From Ardenticatenaceae bacterium (GTDB lineage Bacteria; Chloroflexota; Anaerolineae; Promineifilales; Promineifilaceae), in the NCBI GenBank assembly GCA_030065875.1, contig JASJCR010000026.1, positions 1 to 49,629 of the forward strand: a stretch of DNA of 49,629 bases, written 5' to 3'. The number at the start of each line of letters is the position of its first letter. The stretch's first letter is position 1. This document shows positions 1 through 7,351 of this stretch, in pieces. The translations under genes and the position numbers were made by a program. The notes under the pieces are model-generated. The model had not been told where the DNA came from. It saw only the letters and a program-made list of their open reading frames with translations, and did no database searches.

Positions 1-15
1 CGCCATTTTCCCGCA

Positions 16-119
16 GCCGAATAAATTCGGCCGCTATGAAAACCGAAACGCGATAAATCGCGTTAAAAACCGGATTTATCCGGTTTCGGTCTCCATGGCC
101 GATGGATTCATTCATCGGC
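16..119. repeat. Cluster of four short palindromes
   Basis: Four perfect or near-perfect palindromes lie head to tail at 16-31, 47-64, 67-86 and 98-119. The first three share an AATAAATT, ATAAAT or ATTTAT core but have different, self-complementary arms (GCCG/CGGC, AACGCG/CGCGTT, AAACCGG/CCGGTTT). The fourth has GCCGATG/CATCGGC arms around an 8-base loop. No gene overlaps them. A relative of the second palindrome recurs at about 45108-45127 (AACGCGATCAATCGCGTT). They look like REP-type hairpins; function unknown. Confidence 0.7.
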
Positions 120-172
120 TAAGAAAGGGGGCAGCAAGATCAAAAGTTAAGAAAACATCTGTTACACAGCAT

Positions 173-290
173 TTAAGTGGTTTACAAAAATGTTATAAGA
201 AAAATCGTCCGCAGATTACGCAGATTTTGTTCTGTAATCTGCGAAAATCTTCGTAAAAAACTTTTTTTAACTTACCTAATTGTTAAAAAT
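173..290. repeat. Dispersed CCGCAGATT-type hairpin element, copy 1
   Basis: The core at 209-252 pairs CCGCAGATTACGCAGATTTT with TAATCTGCGAAAATCTTCG and can fold into a long imperfect hairpin, with T-rich DNA after it. The left flank TTAAGTGGTTTACAAAA (173-189) recurs exactly in inverse orientation at 45259-45275 beside another copy. The shared flank suggests the two are copies of one larger element rather than chance hairpins. Other copies lie at 11464-11488 (partial), 17879-17950 and 45175-45275. Confidence 0.7.
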
Positions 291-360
291 CTCTATCACA
301 TATTCGTCTCGAAACCGATGAATAACAAAATCAGATAATTAAATAGGCAATCAAGCAACC

Positions 361-535
361 CCTGTCATTGCTCAGCATGAGCAGCGAAGCGAGGATTCTC
401 ATGATGTCGCATTTAGACACGCGCGGCCAAATATCGAGGGACCTCGCGATTGAGCAATGTCGTATTTCACTGAAATTGGCGGGATCCTTCGCGATGCCTG
501 TCCTGAGCGAAGTCGAAGGGCTCAGGATGAAAGGG
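361..535. repeat. Dispersed GTCATnCTGAGC..GAAGGATC repeat, copy 1
   Basis: Two related modules face each other here: one at about 363-400 (GTCATTGCTCAGCATGAGCA...GAGGATTCTC) and one at about 474-533 (GGCGGGATCCTTCGCG...TCCTGAGCGAAGTCGAAGG). Overlapping small open frames on both strands (331-558, 368-586) consist almost entirely of this repeat and are not credible genes. The same family occurs at 32697-32848, 44967-45060 and 45301-45447. The rest of the 590-base 5' spacer holds only this and the two repeat classes before it. Confidence 0.7.
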
Positions 536-590
536 GCACTACGGCAAATGTCCGTCAAAAAACTATGTCAACCGATGAGTTTGTGAACCG

Positions 591-956
591 ATGAGTAATT
601 ACAGGCAATCACTTGGGCGATGGGGAGAATCAGTGGCCGCAACCTATCTGATCGCCAATGGATACGAGATCATCAGTCGCAATTGGCGCTGCCGCTATGG
701 TGAAATCGACCTCATCGCCCGCAAAAACGAAGTCCTGCACTTTGTCGAAGTTAAAACCCGGCGAGGCCGCCAGATGGGAGCGCCTGAAGAAGCGATAACC
801 CCCAGCAAACTGCAGCACCTCCAACACAGCTGTCTGACCTATGTGGCCACCCAGAATCATGAGGAAATTGATTGGTCTATCGACCTGATCGCGGTTGAGC
901 TCGATCGGTCAGGCAAAGTAATTCGGGTTGAACTGATTCCCCACATCGGAGTTTAA
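591..956 (+). CDS. yraN: YraN/UPF0102 family nuclease-fold protein
   Basis: The 121-residue product has the length and motifs of the YraN (UPF0102) family. An N-terminal GRWGESVAATYL helix is followed by the nuclease-like core GEIDLIA (about residues 41-47) and FVEVKTRRG (about 55-63), which match the D and ExK positions of the PD-(D/E)xK fold. The biochemical role of the family is not settled; a link to DNA processing is usually inferred from the fold. Its start is an ATG just after the repeat-filled spacer, with no strong ribosome-binding site. The next gene begins 155 bases later behind its own promoter-like sequence, so this is probably a single-gene unit. Confidence 0.9.
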   Translation: MSNYRQSLGRWGESVAATYLIANGYEIISRNWRCRYGEIDLIARKNEVLHFVEVKTRRGRQMGAPEEAITPSKLQHLQHSCLTYVATQNHEEIDWSIDLIAVELDRSGKVIRVELIPHIGV

Positions 957-980
957 CCATTTATTTCCCCTCATTTTCCT

Positions 981-1008
981 TTGCAAGCCACCGAAAAATA
1001 CCTATACT
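981..1008 (+). promoter_or_regulatory. Candidate sigma-70-type promoter of the CHAT/FlhA-like operon
   Basis: TTGCAA (981-986) and TATACT (1003-1008) are separated by 16 bases and lie about 100 bases before the CHAT gene. Both hexamers are near consensus. This is the only convincing -35/-10 pair in the 155-base spacer. Confidence 0.4.
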
Positions 1009-1111
1009 CTATGAAGCGTTTCCAATTCAATTGAATTTTATCTCGGCCAGTGCCTAAAATGCAGCAAATAATCTGAATTCAGCTCTAAGTTCTGTTTTGT
1101 GATCTTTTCTT

Positions 1112-2656
1112 ATGGAACAATTTGTTTGCAAAATCTCCCTCCTCAACCTGCCGGGTCAAAACAAGATCCGAATTACCTACACCAGTCTCACCGACAGCGT
1201 GTTTGTGGAAGATTTTGAGCTATCCGCACTTCAGCTGCAAACGATCAAACGGCTAAATCATTGGATCAACAAAGAAGAAAGTTGTGACCGCGACGATTTG
1301 TCATTGATCGGCCGCCATCTCTACAATCTCCTATTTCCTCCCCAGTCCCAAATTCGGAAAATGTTTGAGGAAAATTACAGCTATTTCATCCGCACCAAAA
1401 AAATTGACAGCCGTCTGCGGATCGTCTTGATTTTTCAAGAGAATATCGCCTCCCAGATCGCCAATTTTCCCTGGGAGTTTTTGTACAAGGAGGAAGGCAA
1501 ACTGGGGTTTTTCCTGGCCGGTCAAAAAACGGAGTTAATTTTAACCCGGTTTGTGCCCAATCAAGATCTCTCTCTTGAGGTAGAGCCGCTCCCTCTGCGG
1601 ATACTGGTGGCCGTGTCCCAACCCTATGAGCTCCGCCAAATGGACACGATCGAGGTCATCTCGTATTTGGAAAGGCTGCACCATAAATACCCCACCCAAA
1701 TTGATCTAAGAGTTGTGGAAAACCCAACGCACAAAGAACTTTTGGCCCTCCATGATCCAAATCATCCAAATCGGTTTTTGCCCCATATTTTTCATTTTAT
1801 TGGCCATGCTCAACTTGGACAGCTAGCTTTGATTCTCGAAGAAGAGGAAATCAAACAAAATCAAATTGAATTGGGCAAAAATATCTCGGCCAACTGGTGT
1901 GACAGCACCGGGTTGATCCAGGTATTTGAAAAAGCACCACCGCGGGTTGTTTTTCTTCATGCCTGGGATGGCGCAACCAGTGGATCACTCGATGGGTTTC
2001 GCTCAATGACGACCGATCTCGTTCATGCCAAAATTCCTGCCGTGATTGCGATGCAATATCGAATCAGGGATCGCGACGCCAGCTTATTTGCCATGGCTTT
2101 TTACGAGGAGTTGAGTCGTGGGGCACGTGTCGACGAAGCGGTTCGCGCCGGCCGGGAGACGTTGGGCAACTCGATGAGCGCCAGCAACAAAGCGTGGAAT
2201 GATCGCCGTTTTGGCACGCCGGTTGTGTATTTACAAACCGAAGAGGCGATCGTTTTACCCAGGCAGGAACAGCTACCCCCTCAACTGCCAACACCTCACT
2301 TCGCGGCCGCGCCTGCGGTTGCCAGCAAAGTCCCTTGCCCTAATCCCCAATGTGACGGCCTGGTCAGGCCAAACAGCATGCTGTGCCTTAAATGCAAACT
2401 CGAGCTGGTCAAATGCGAAAATTGTCAGTCGCTGCGTTTAAAAGATATCAGCATTTGCGATATTTGCGGCTTTGGCTATGAACGAAACCAGCCTGCACCG
2501 GCCCAGGCTGCGCCGGAAATTGCCGGCCGCAGCGGGGAGCAGCAAATTGGTGGCGTCCATACGTCAATGGGCAATCCTCAGCGTGGATCAACCCAAACCG
2601 GAAACAGCAGCAAAATTTTGTCAACTCGGGCTGGCTCAGGCGGCCCAGTTGGATAG
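1112..2656 (+). CDS. CHAT-fold protein (catalytic Cys missing) with C-terminal double zinc ribbon
   Basis: The 514-residue protein carries a CHAT (caspase HetF-associated TPR) domain at about residues 100-375. Visible family features are the strand-His motif HIFHFIGHA (catalytic-position His232) and the closing segment VHAKIPAVIAMQY followed by an amphipathic AFYEELSRGARVDEAVRAGRE helix region. The second catalytic motif, usually LNACxS, reads FLHAWDGAT, so Trp285 sits where the Cys should be and protease activity is unlikely. Four CxxC-type knuckles at residues 409-452 (C409/C414, C425/C428, C435/C438, C449/C452) form two zinc ribbons. The last ~55 residues are low complexity. It is the first gene of an operon, ending two bases before the TPR-FlhA-like gene. 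It may act as a non-catalytic adaptor or sensor; that role is inferred. Confidence 0.85.
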   Translation: MEQFVCKISLLNLPGQNKIRITYTSLTDSVFVEDFELSALQLQTIKRLNHWINKEESCDRDDLSLIGRHLYNLLFPPQSQIRKMFEENYSYFIRTKKIDSRLRIVLIFQENIASQIANFPWEFLYKEEGKLGFFLAGQKTELILTRFVPNQDLSLEVEPLPLRILVAVSQPYELRQMDTIEVISYLERLHHKYPTQIDLRVVENPTHKELLALHDPNHPNRFLPHIFHFIGHAQLGQLALILEEEEIKQNQIELGKNISANWCDSTGLIQVFEKAPPRVVFLHAWDGATSGSLDGFRSMTTDLVHAKIPAVIAMQYRIRDRDASLFAMAFYEELSRGARVDEAVRAGRETLGNSMSASNKAWNDRRFGTPVVYLQTEEAIVLPRQEQLPPQLPTPHFAAAPAVASKVPCPNPQCDGLVRPNSMLCLKCKLELVKCENCQSLRLKDISICDICGFGYERNQPAPAQAAPEIAGRSGEQQIGGVHTSMGNPQRGSTQTGNSSKILSTRAGSGGPVG

Positions 2657-2658
2657 TC

Positions 2659-5600
2659 ATGAACGAGTTAAAGCTTATCCCTCATTATCTGCACGGAAAT
2701 ATTTCCCGCGAAGCATTAACCCCCGTTTTAGCTGAAGCCTATTTTCGCGGGGCCTCTGTTAATGAGCCGATGCTTCAATTAACCGAATCACTGGAAACGT
2801 TTCGCGAGCTGGCCGCTGGGACCAACGGTCTTATTCCTCTTATTCTCCACCTCAATAATGAAATTGGCCGCTTTCGCCGGCCAAAAAGCCGCGACATATT
2901 TGTTTATATTCGAGAATGGGTCTACCAGCAGTGTGATTTGTTGATCGACCATCTCTTTACCAACCAAGACAATTCTCCAGATTGGCTCAATTTATTTGCA
3001 GAAGCGCTGGCCCACTGGCAAGTTCGCCTCTGCAAAAAACTGCTGGAATATCGCCCTAATTCGATTCCTGCGATCCAATTTGATCTGTCCCGCCAGCTGC
3101 AAATGGTCATTGAAGAACGATGGTTGGAAACTTACCCCCTTTACAATTTTTTTGGTCACCACCCGGCGGTTGCTGACCATATACGCGGCCGTCTCCTGGT
3201 CCCGGCCGGGCAGATTTTGCTTTACTTCTTCCATGAGCCTGACAATGCCCTCAACACGTTTAAAGAGGCGGAAAAACTGCTGCCGGATTACGGGCGAATC
3301 CAGGCGGCGATGAGTGAGTTTCATATTCAGCAAAAATCATTTCAGGAAGCGACACGGCTGGCAGAACAGGCTATCGAACTGACCCCAGATGAAGGGGAAG
3401 GGTATGTTTTTTTGGGTGATATCGCTGAGCAGGCCGGTAACCTTGAAGAAGCTCAAAGCTGGTTTGAAACCGCCCTCGAACGCGAACCGGGCGGCACCCT
3501 GGCGATTACTCGCCTTATCCGCCTCTTCGGCCGGCCGGAAATGATCAACTTGTTTGAATCACGGATCATCACCCTGAGCGAGCAGGCGATCCAAATTGAA
3601 CCTCACAGCGAATATATAATTTTTTTGGAAGTCGGTACGGCGTTTCAACAGGCTCAAAAATATGATGAAGCCCACCGCTGGATAGACAAAGCGATCACCT
3701 ATGATCCTAAACGGAGTGCGGCGCATTACAATCGAGGAAACATTTTTTACGATCAGGCCAATCAGATATTGAAGCAGGAAAATGATCCGCTCAATGATCG
3801 CTTTTTATCCTATGTCGCTGAGGCAGAAAACGCGTTTGAGCAGGCGTTGAGCCTCAATTCCGAGATGTATGATCCTTATTGGGCGTTGGGGTCAACCGCT
3901 GAACTACGCCAGGATTGGGAGACAGCGCTGTCATGGTATGAAAAAATACCTCATCTGGCGTGGTTTAAAGAAAATTTGGCCGATCATCCCCATGCTCAGG
4001 CCCCTTTTATTAATCAAATTGGCAAAATGCTCTTAAAATGTGATCGGCATGAAGATGGTAAAGAAGCGATGTTGCAAGCCCTTCGTCTTGATAAGAGGGG
4101 TGATGCTGATATTTTAAATTTGGCTACCAGCTTAAGCTATGAAAAAGAAACTTTTGCTGAAGCTTTGAAAATTATAGCGGCGGTTCGTCAAATAAAAGGG
4201 GATTCATTTGAGGCTTCTTATCAAAATCGTTTGGGGAACGCGTATTACTATCACGCAGAATACAACAAAGCCGTCGAACATTATAAAAAAGCAATTGACC
4301 GTGAAAACAGTGAGCCGGTTTATTACACCAATCTGGCCGGCACCCTCCGCCGCCTGCATCAATGGTCGGCCGCCCGCGATGCGTTAAAAGGCGCCTATGA
4401 TTTGGACGGCCTGAAAAAACGTTATGACCGCGAGCTGGCCCAGATTAATAATGAAGAAGGCAACCATTTCTTTGAATTAGCCGATTTTGCCGCCGCCCTC
4501 GAATGTTATGCCAAAGCGATTCAGCTGAATAATCAAGAGCCGGTTTTTTACTCAAATTTGGCCCTCGGCTGGGAAAATCGTTTTGCTGAAAGCGGTTTTC
4601 AGGGGATAGATTACGCTGTCGAAGCGCTCAAAAACGCCATAGAATTGGATCCAGATAACGGTGATTATCGGCGACGGATTACCAAGTTAGAAGCCCAGCA
4701 GAAAGTCGCTAACCTCTGGGGAGAATCCAATTTGCCTTTGCTAAATAACCCTTCGATTTTCTCAATTACCTTCTCAAAAAACCTGGAGCCGCTCATTTTT
4801 GCCAACCCAGCCGGGTTACTCACCAGCGATTATCGCGACGATATCGAAGCGGTTCGAAGCTGGTGCTATCAAAAATTCAACCTGATCATTCACATCAAAA
4901 CCACCATCGATCAGACCAGTCAAGATTTGAACCGCTTCTGGATCAGCTTAAACGGTATCCCCATCGCCACCAACACGATCCCTGAAAATCAATATCTTAC
5001 CCTCAACGATCCCGCTGCGCTCAATCAATTGGGAATTGAAACACTTGAAACCACCAATCCGTTTGATGGCAATCAGGCTTATTTCATCGCCGGGGCACGG
5101 GCTCAGGAAGCTCGTCAAGCGGGTTATTATTTGTGGACCCCCCCTGGCTACGGGGCGCTTTTCCTGGCCAATCAGATTCAACACAATATCGTCCAGGCGT
5201 TAACCCTGACGGAAATGAAGCGTCTGTTGTCTGAAAGCAATGACGAAAATTGCAGAGAAATCAGCGCCTCTCCATCCCATTTGATCCAATTTACCCTGTT
5301 AGGCCAGGCGATGCTCAAAGAGCAGGTGCCTATGGTCGAACTTCCAGCATGTGCCAAAACGTACCTAAACAATATCGACGAGGCGAATTTAACCGGGATT
5401 TATGTCGCTGTTCGCCAGCTGGAGGCCATCAAATCATATCTGACCGGAAATTCTCCTGAGACAGAATTAATCCCGGTAGATCCTGCTTTTGAAGACCAAA
5501 TTACAAGGCGGATCAGACAGATTTCTGAGGAGCCTTATTTGGCAATTGGCCCAAATTTGACCCAACATATATTAAAATTGGTGCGCAGATATATCAACAA

Positions 5601-5781
5601 TCTCATCTCCGGCTCGGCCGCCCTGGTGGTCAAAGATCCGCTGAGCCGGATCTTTTTGAGACAGCTCGTTGAACTTGAATATCCATATCTGGGGGTGATT
5701 GCTCGAGATGAAATAGTTGAAAACATCTCTGAAGACGGTGGGCGCAGATGGGGCGAGCCCCTGACCTGGGAAGAGATGTAA
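2659..5781 (+). CDS. TPR protein with C-terminal FlhA-cytoplasmic-domain-like (FHIPEP) region
   Basis: The 1040-residue soluble protein has no signal peptide or membrane segment. After an N-terminal helical region (about 1-170), many TPR-like units run from about 190 to 690, e.g. PDEGEGYVFLGDIAEQAGNL and ASYQNRLGNAYYYHAEYNKA. From about 700 to 1040 the order of motifs follows the FlhA cytoplasmic domain: RFWISLNGIPIA (FlhA NEYRILLKGVEVA), AYFIAGARAQEARQAGY (AVWI..REQAEAAGY), LIPVDPAFEDQI (VLTLDPALEQLL) and a final LEYPYLGVIARDEI (LPRLPVLSYAEIPP). The match is by eye. FlhA itself joins this domain to an eight-helix export gate, absent here. The gene starts two bases after the CHAT gene and ends 15 bases before a second FlhA-like gene. 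A scaffold that gathers partners through TPRs is the likeliest role. Confidence 0.75.
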   Translation: MNELKLIPHYLHGNISREALTPVLAEAYFRGASVNEPMLQLTESLETFRELAAGTNGLIPLILHLNNEIGRFRRPKSRDIFVYIREWVYQQCDLLIDHLFTNQDNSPDWLNLFAEALAHWQVRLCKKLLEYRPNSIPAIQFDLSRQLQMVIEERWLETYPLYNFFGHHPAVADHIRGRLLVPAGQILLYFFHEPDNALNTFKEAEKLLPDYGRIQAAMSEFHIQQKSFQEATRLAEQAIELTPDEGEGYVFLGDIAEQAGNLEEAQSWFETALEREPGGTLAITRLIRLFGRPEMINLFESRIITLSEQAIQIEPHSEYIIFLEVGTAFQQAQKYDEAHRWIDKAITYDPKRSAAHYNRGNIFYDQANQILKQENDPLNDRFLSYVAEAENAFEQALSLNSEMYDPYWALGSTAELRQDWETALSWYEKIPHLAWFKENLADHPHAQAPFINQIGKMLLKCDRHEDGKEAMLQALRLDKRGDADILNLATSLSYEKETFAEALKIIAAVRQIKGDSFEASYQNRLGNAYYYHAEYNKAVEHYKKAIDRENSEPVYYTNLAGTLRRLHQWSAARDALKGAYDLDGLKKRYDRELAQINNEEGNHFFELADFAAALECYAKAIQLNNQEPVFYSNLALGWENRFAESGFQGIDYAVEALKNAIELDPDNGDYRRRITKLEAQQKVANLWGESNLPLLNNPSIFSITFSKNLEPLIFANPAGLLTSDYRDDIEAVRSWCYQKFNLIIHIKTTIDQTSQDLNRFWISLNGIPIATNTIPENQYLTLNDPAALNQLGIETLETTNPFDGNQAYFIAGARAQEARQAGYYLWTPPGYGALFLANQIQHNIVQALTLTEMKRLLSESNDENCREISASPSHLIQFTLLGQAMLKEQVPMVELPACAKTYLNNIDEANLTGIYVAVRQLEAIKSYLTGNSPETELIPVDPAFEDQITRRIRQISEEPYLAIGPNLTQHILKLVRRYINNLISGSAALVVKDPLSRIFLRQLVELEYPYLGVIARDEIVENISEDGGRRWGEPLTWEEM

Positions 5782-5796
5782 CGAATATTCAGCCAT

Positions 5797-7263
5797 ATGA
5801 TTGAATTTCAACCCCATATCCAAATCGAACTGATCAATTACCCCCCGGATTTTCTTCCGCCGGAGCAACCTGCCAGGCTGGAGTTTATTCAATCGATCAA
5901 AGGGTATGCCAAAATTTTGTGGGAGAATCTGGGATTTATATCTGTTTCCCCCCAAATATCAATCATTTCCCCTGAAGAAGATCACGATTTATGGGGCGAG
6001 ACCACGTACTACCTATCCATCAACGGCCGGAATTGCCCAACATTACAAATTGAGCGCTCCGCCGCGCGGGCCAAAAATATGGCGCCTTCGGTATTGGCTA
6101 ACGAGATCGCCTTAGGATTGTTTGAGTACCGCTCGTTTATCATCACGGCCGAATCCACGGCACAGCTTCTGAGCCTGGCGGCCGAGAATTACCCGGAAAA
6201 CGGCTGGCGCGAGGCCTCAGCAAAATCCTGTGAACAAATTTTTAATCGCTGGATGATGCTTGGCTTAAATATGAATCGCCTGCTCGGTCAATCTTTTTCC
6301 AAAATCGTGGAAGAGACGAACCAGGCAGCGACACCTCTTCCGACGAAGCTAGCCGATAGATTTGTCGAAACAGCCGCCCGATCGCTAAAAAATTATCAAT
6401 TAAAAGCGTTCACAGAAACAGCCACCCTTGACCCATTTAAACGTGAGGTTCAGCAGCTTGGGCAGCAGTACGGGACCCCCGTTCCTTCTTTAAGAATCGA
6501 GACTAATCCCGATATCCCTTCCGGATTTATCGCCTTCCAAATCAATGACGCGCTGCTGCCGGTGCAATCTCAAGCGGAAGATTCGCTTCAGTTTTTTAAA
6601 GAGCTTCTTTCCCATCACCTGGGCTGCTTCCAATCTCTCGACCTGACCACAGCTCGCCTGGACATCATCGCCGCGGACAATGAGCCACTGGCCGATTTCT
6701 TCAGAAACAGCGATCACGTCCTTGATTTGACCGGTGTTTTGCGCTACTTACTGCGCGAACGGATAAAAATCAATTTTTCAACTGTGGCCAGAGGATATCT
6801 GGCCATCAACCAAAGCGGAGCAGACGACCTTTCCCCCTTTATCGTTTTTCGCTCTCCGGTAGGATTGATGAGTGAGCACCACGGCCTCTTTCAGGTCGAA
6901 TCCCTGCAGCTGTGGCAAAAGGCGGACGTCATTCGCACCTATCTAAACAGGGAAATTTCCTTTCAATTCGCCCCGAATAATTCCCTGGCGGTCCTGCTCC
7001 TCGATCCCGACCTTGAAGACGACCTGCGCAGCGGATTAACAGCCGGTTTTTCAAATGAGCAGCAGCAAGAAATTATTCGCACAATCTGGGCGGAATATCG
7101 CTACTATCAAAACGAAGCAGCGGCCATCTTAACCACGATGGACATTCGGGCCATGCTAGCCGAAATCACTCGCACCGCTTTTCCAAACCTGGCAATACTC
7201 GCCTATCAAGAACTTTCACCCGACTTATCGATTCAGTCGCTAGCCCGAATCATTGGTGATTAA
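5797..7263 (+). CDS. Soluble protein of one partial and one complete FlhA-C-like (FHIPEP) unit
   Basis: The 488-residue product looks like a duplication of the FlhA cytoplasmic domain. Residues about 5-150 hold only the first subdomain (IELINYPPDFLPP, then IKGYAKILWENLGF, then TTYYLSINGRNC). Residues about 205-488 hold a complete copy: VQQLGQQYGTPVPSLRIE, GFIAFQINDALLPV, LTGVLRYLLRERIKI (FlhA LQRVLQNLLAERVPI), LAVLLLDPDLEDDL near 396, and LAILAYQELSPDLSIQSLAR at 465-484, very close to FlhA VLSYNEIPPDVEIQSVG. No membrane segment exists. It is third in the CHAT operon. In flagellar export the domain forms a nine-membered ring that docks substrates and chaperones, so a cytoplasmic ring without a membrane gate is a possible, unproven function. 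Confidence 0.75.
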   Translation: MIEFQPHIQIELINYPPDFLPPEQPARLEFIQSIKGYAKILWENLGFISVSPQISIISPEEDHDLWGETTYYLSINGRNCPTLQIERSAARAKNMAPSVLANEIALGLFEYRSFIITAESTAQLLSLAAENYPENGWREASAKSCEQIFNRWMMLGLNMNRLLGQSFSKIVEETNQAATPLPTKLADRFVETAARSLKNYQLKAFTETATLDPFKREVQQLGQQYGTPVPSLRIETNPDIPSGFIAFQINDALLPVQSQAEDSLQFFKELLSHHLGCFQSLDLTTARLDIIAADNEPLADFFRNSDHVLDLTGVLRYLLRERIKINFSTVARGYLAINQSGADDLSPFIVFRSPVGLMSEHHGLFQVESLQLWQKADVIRTYLNREISFQFAPNNSLAVLLLDPDLEDDLRSGLTAGFSNEQQQEIIRTIWAEYRYYQNEAAAILTTMDIRAMLAEITRTAFPNLAILAYQELSPDLSIQSLARIIGD

Positions 7264-7315
7264 ATTCCCTAATTAACCCCCTCCAAAAAACCAATCAAGG
7301 CCACTAACGAAAAAT

Positions 7316-7345
7316 TTGTGTAAAAGTAGGACAATTTTTACGCAA
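7316..7345. promoter_or_regulatory. Inverted repeat upstream of the MutS-like gene
   Basis: TTGTGTAAAA (7316-7325) and TTTTACGCAA (7336-7345) form a 10-base dyad with one mismatch around a 10-base spacer, ending seven bases before the ATG at 7352. It could be an operator, and its position argues against the upstream in-frame TTG at 7316 being the start. Confidence 0.4.
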
Positions 7346-7351
7346 AGCACT

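Noticed and set aside
331..586. Two small open frames on opposite strands near the left end
   Set aside because: They are made of the dispersed GTCATnCTGAGC repeat and lack ribosome-binding sites.
2659..7263. Flagellar or type III secretion genes
   Set aside because: Only the cytoplasmic FlhA-like domain is present; there is no membrane gate and no other flagellar component in the window.
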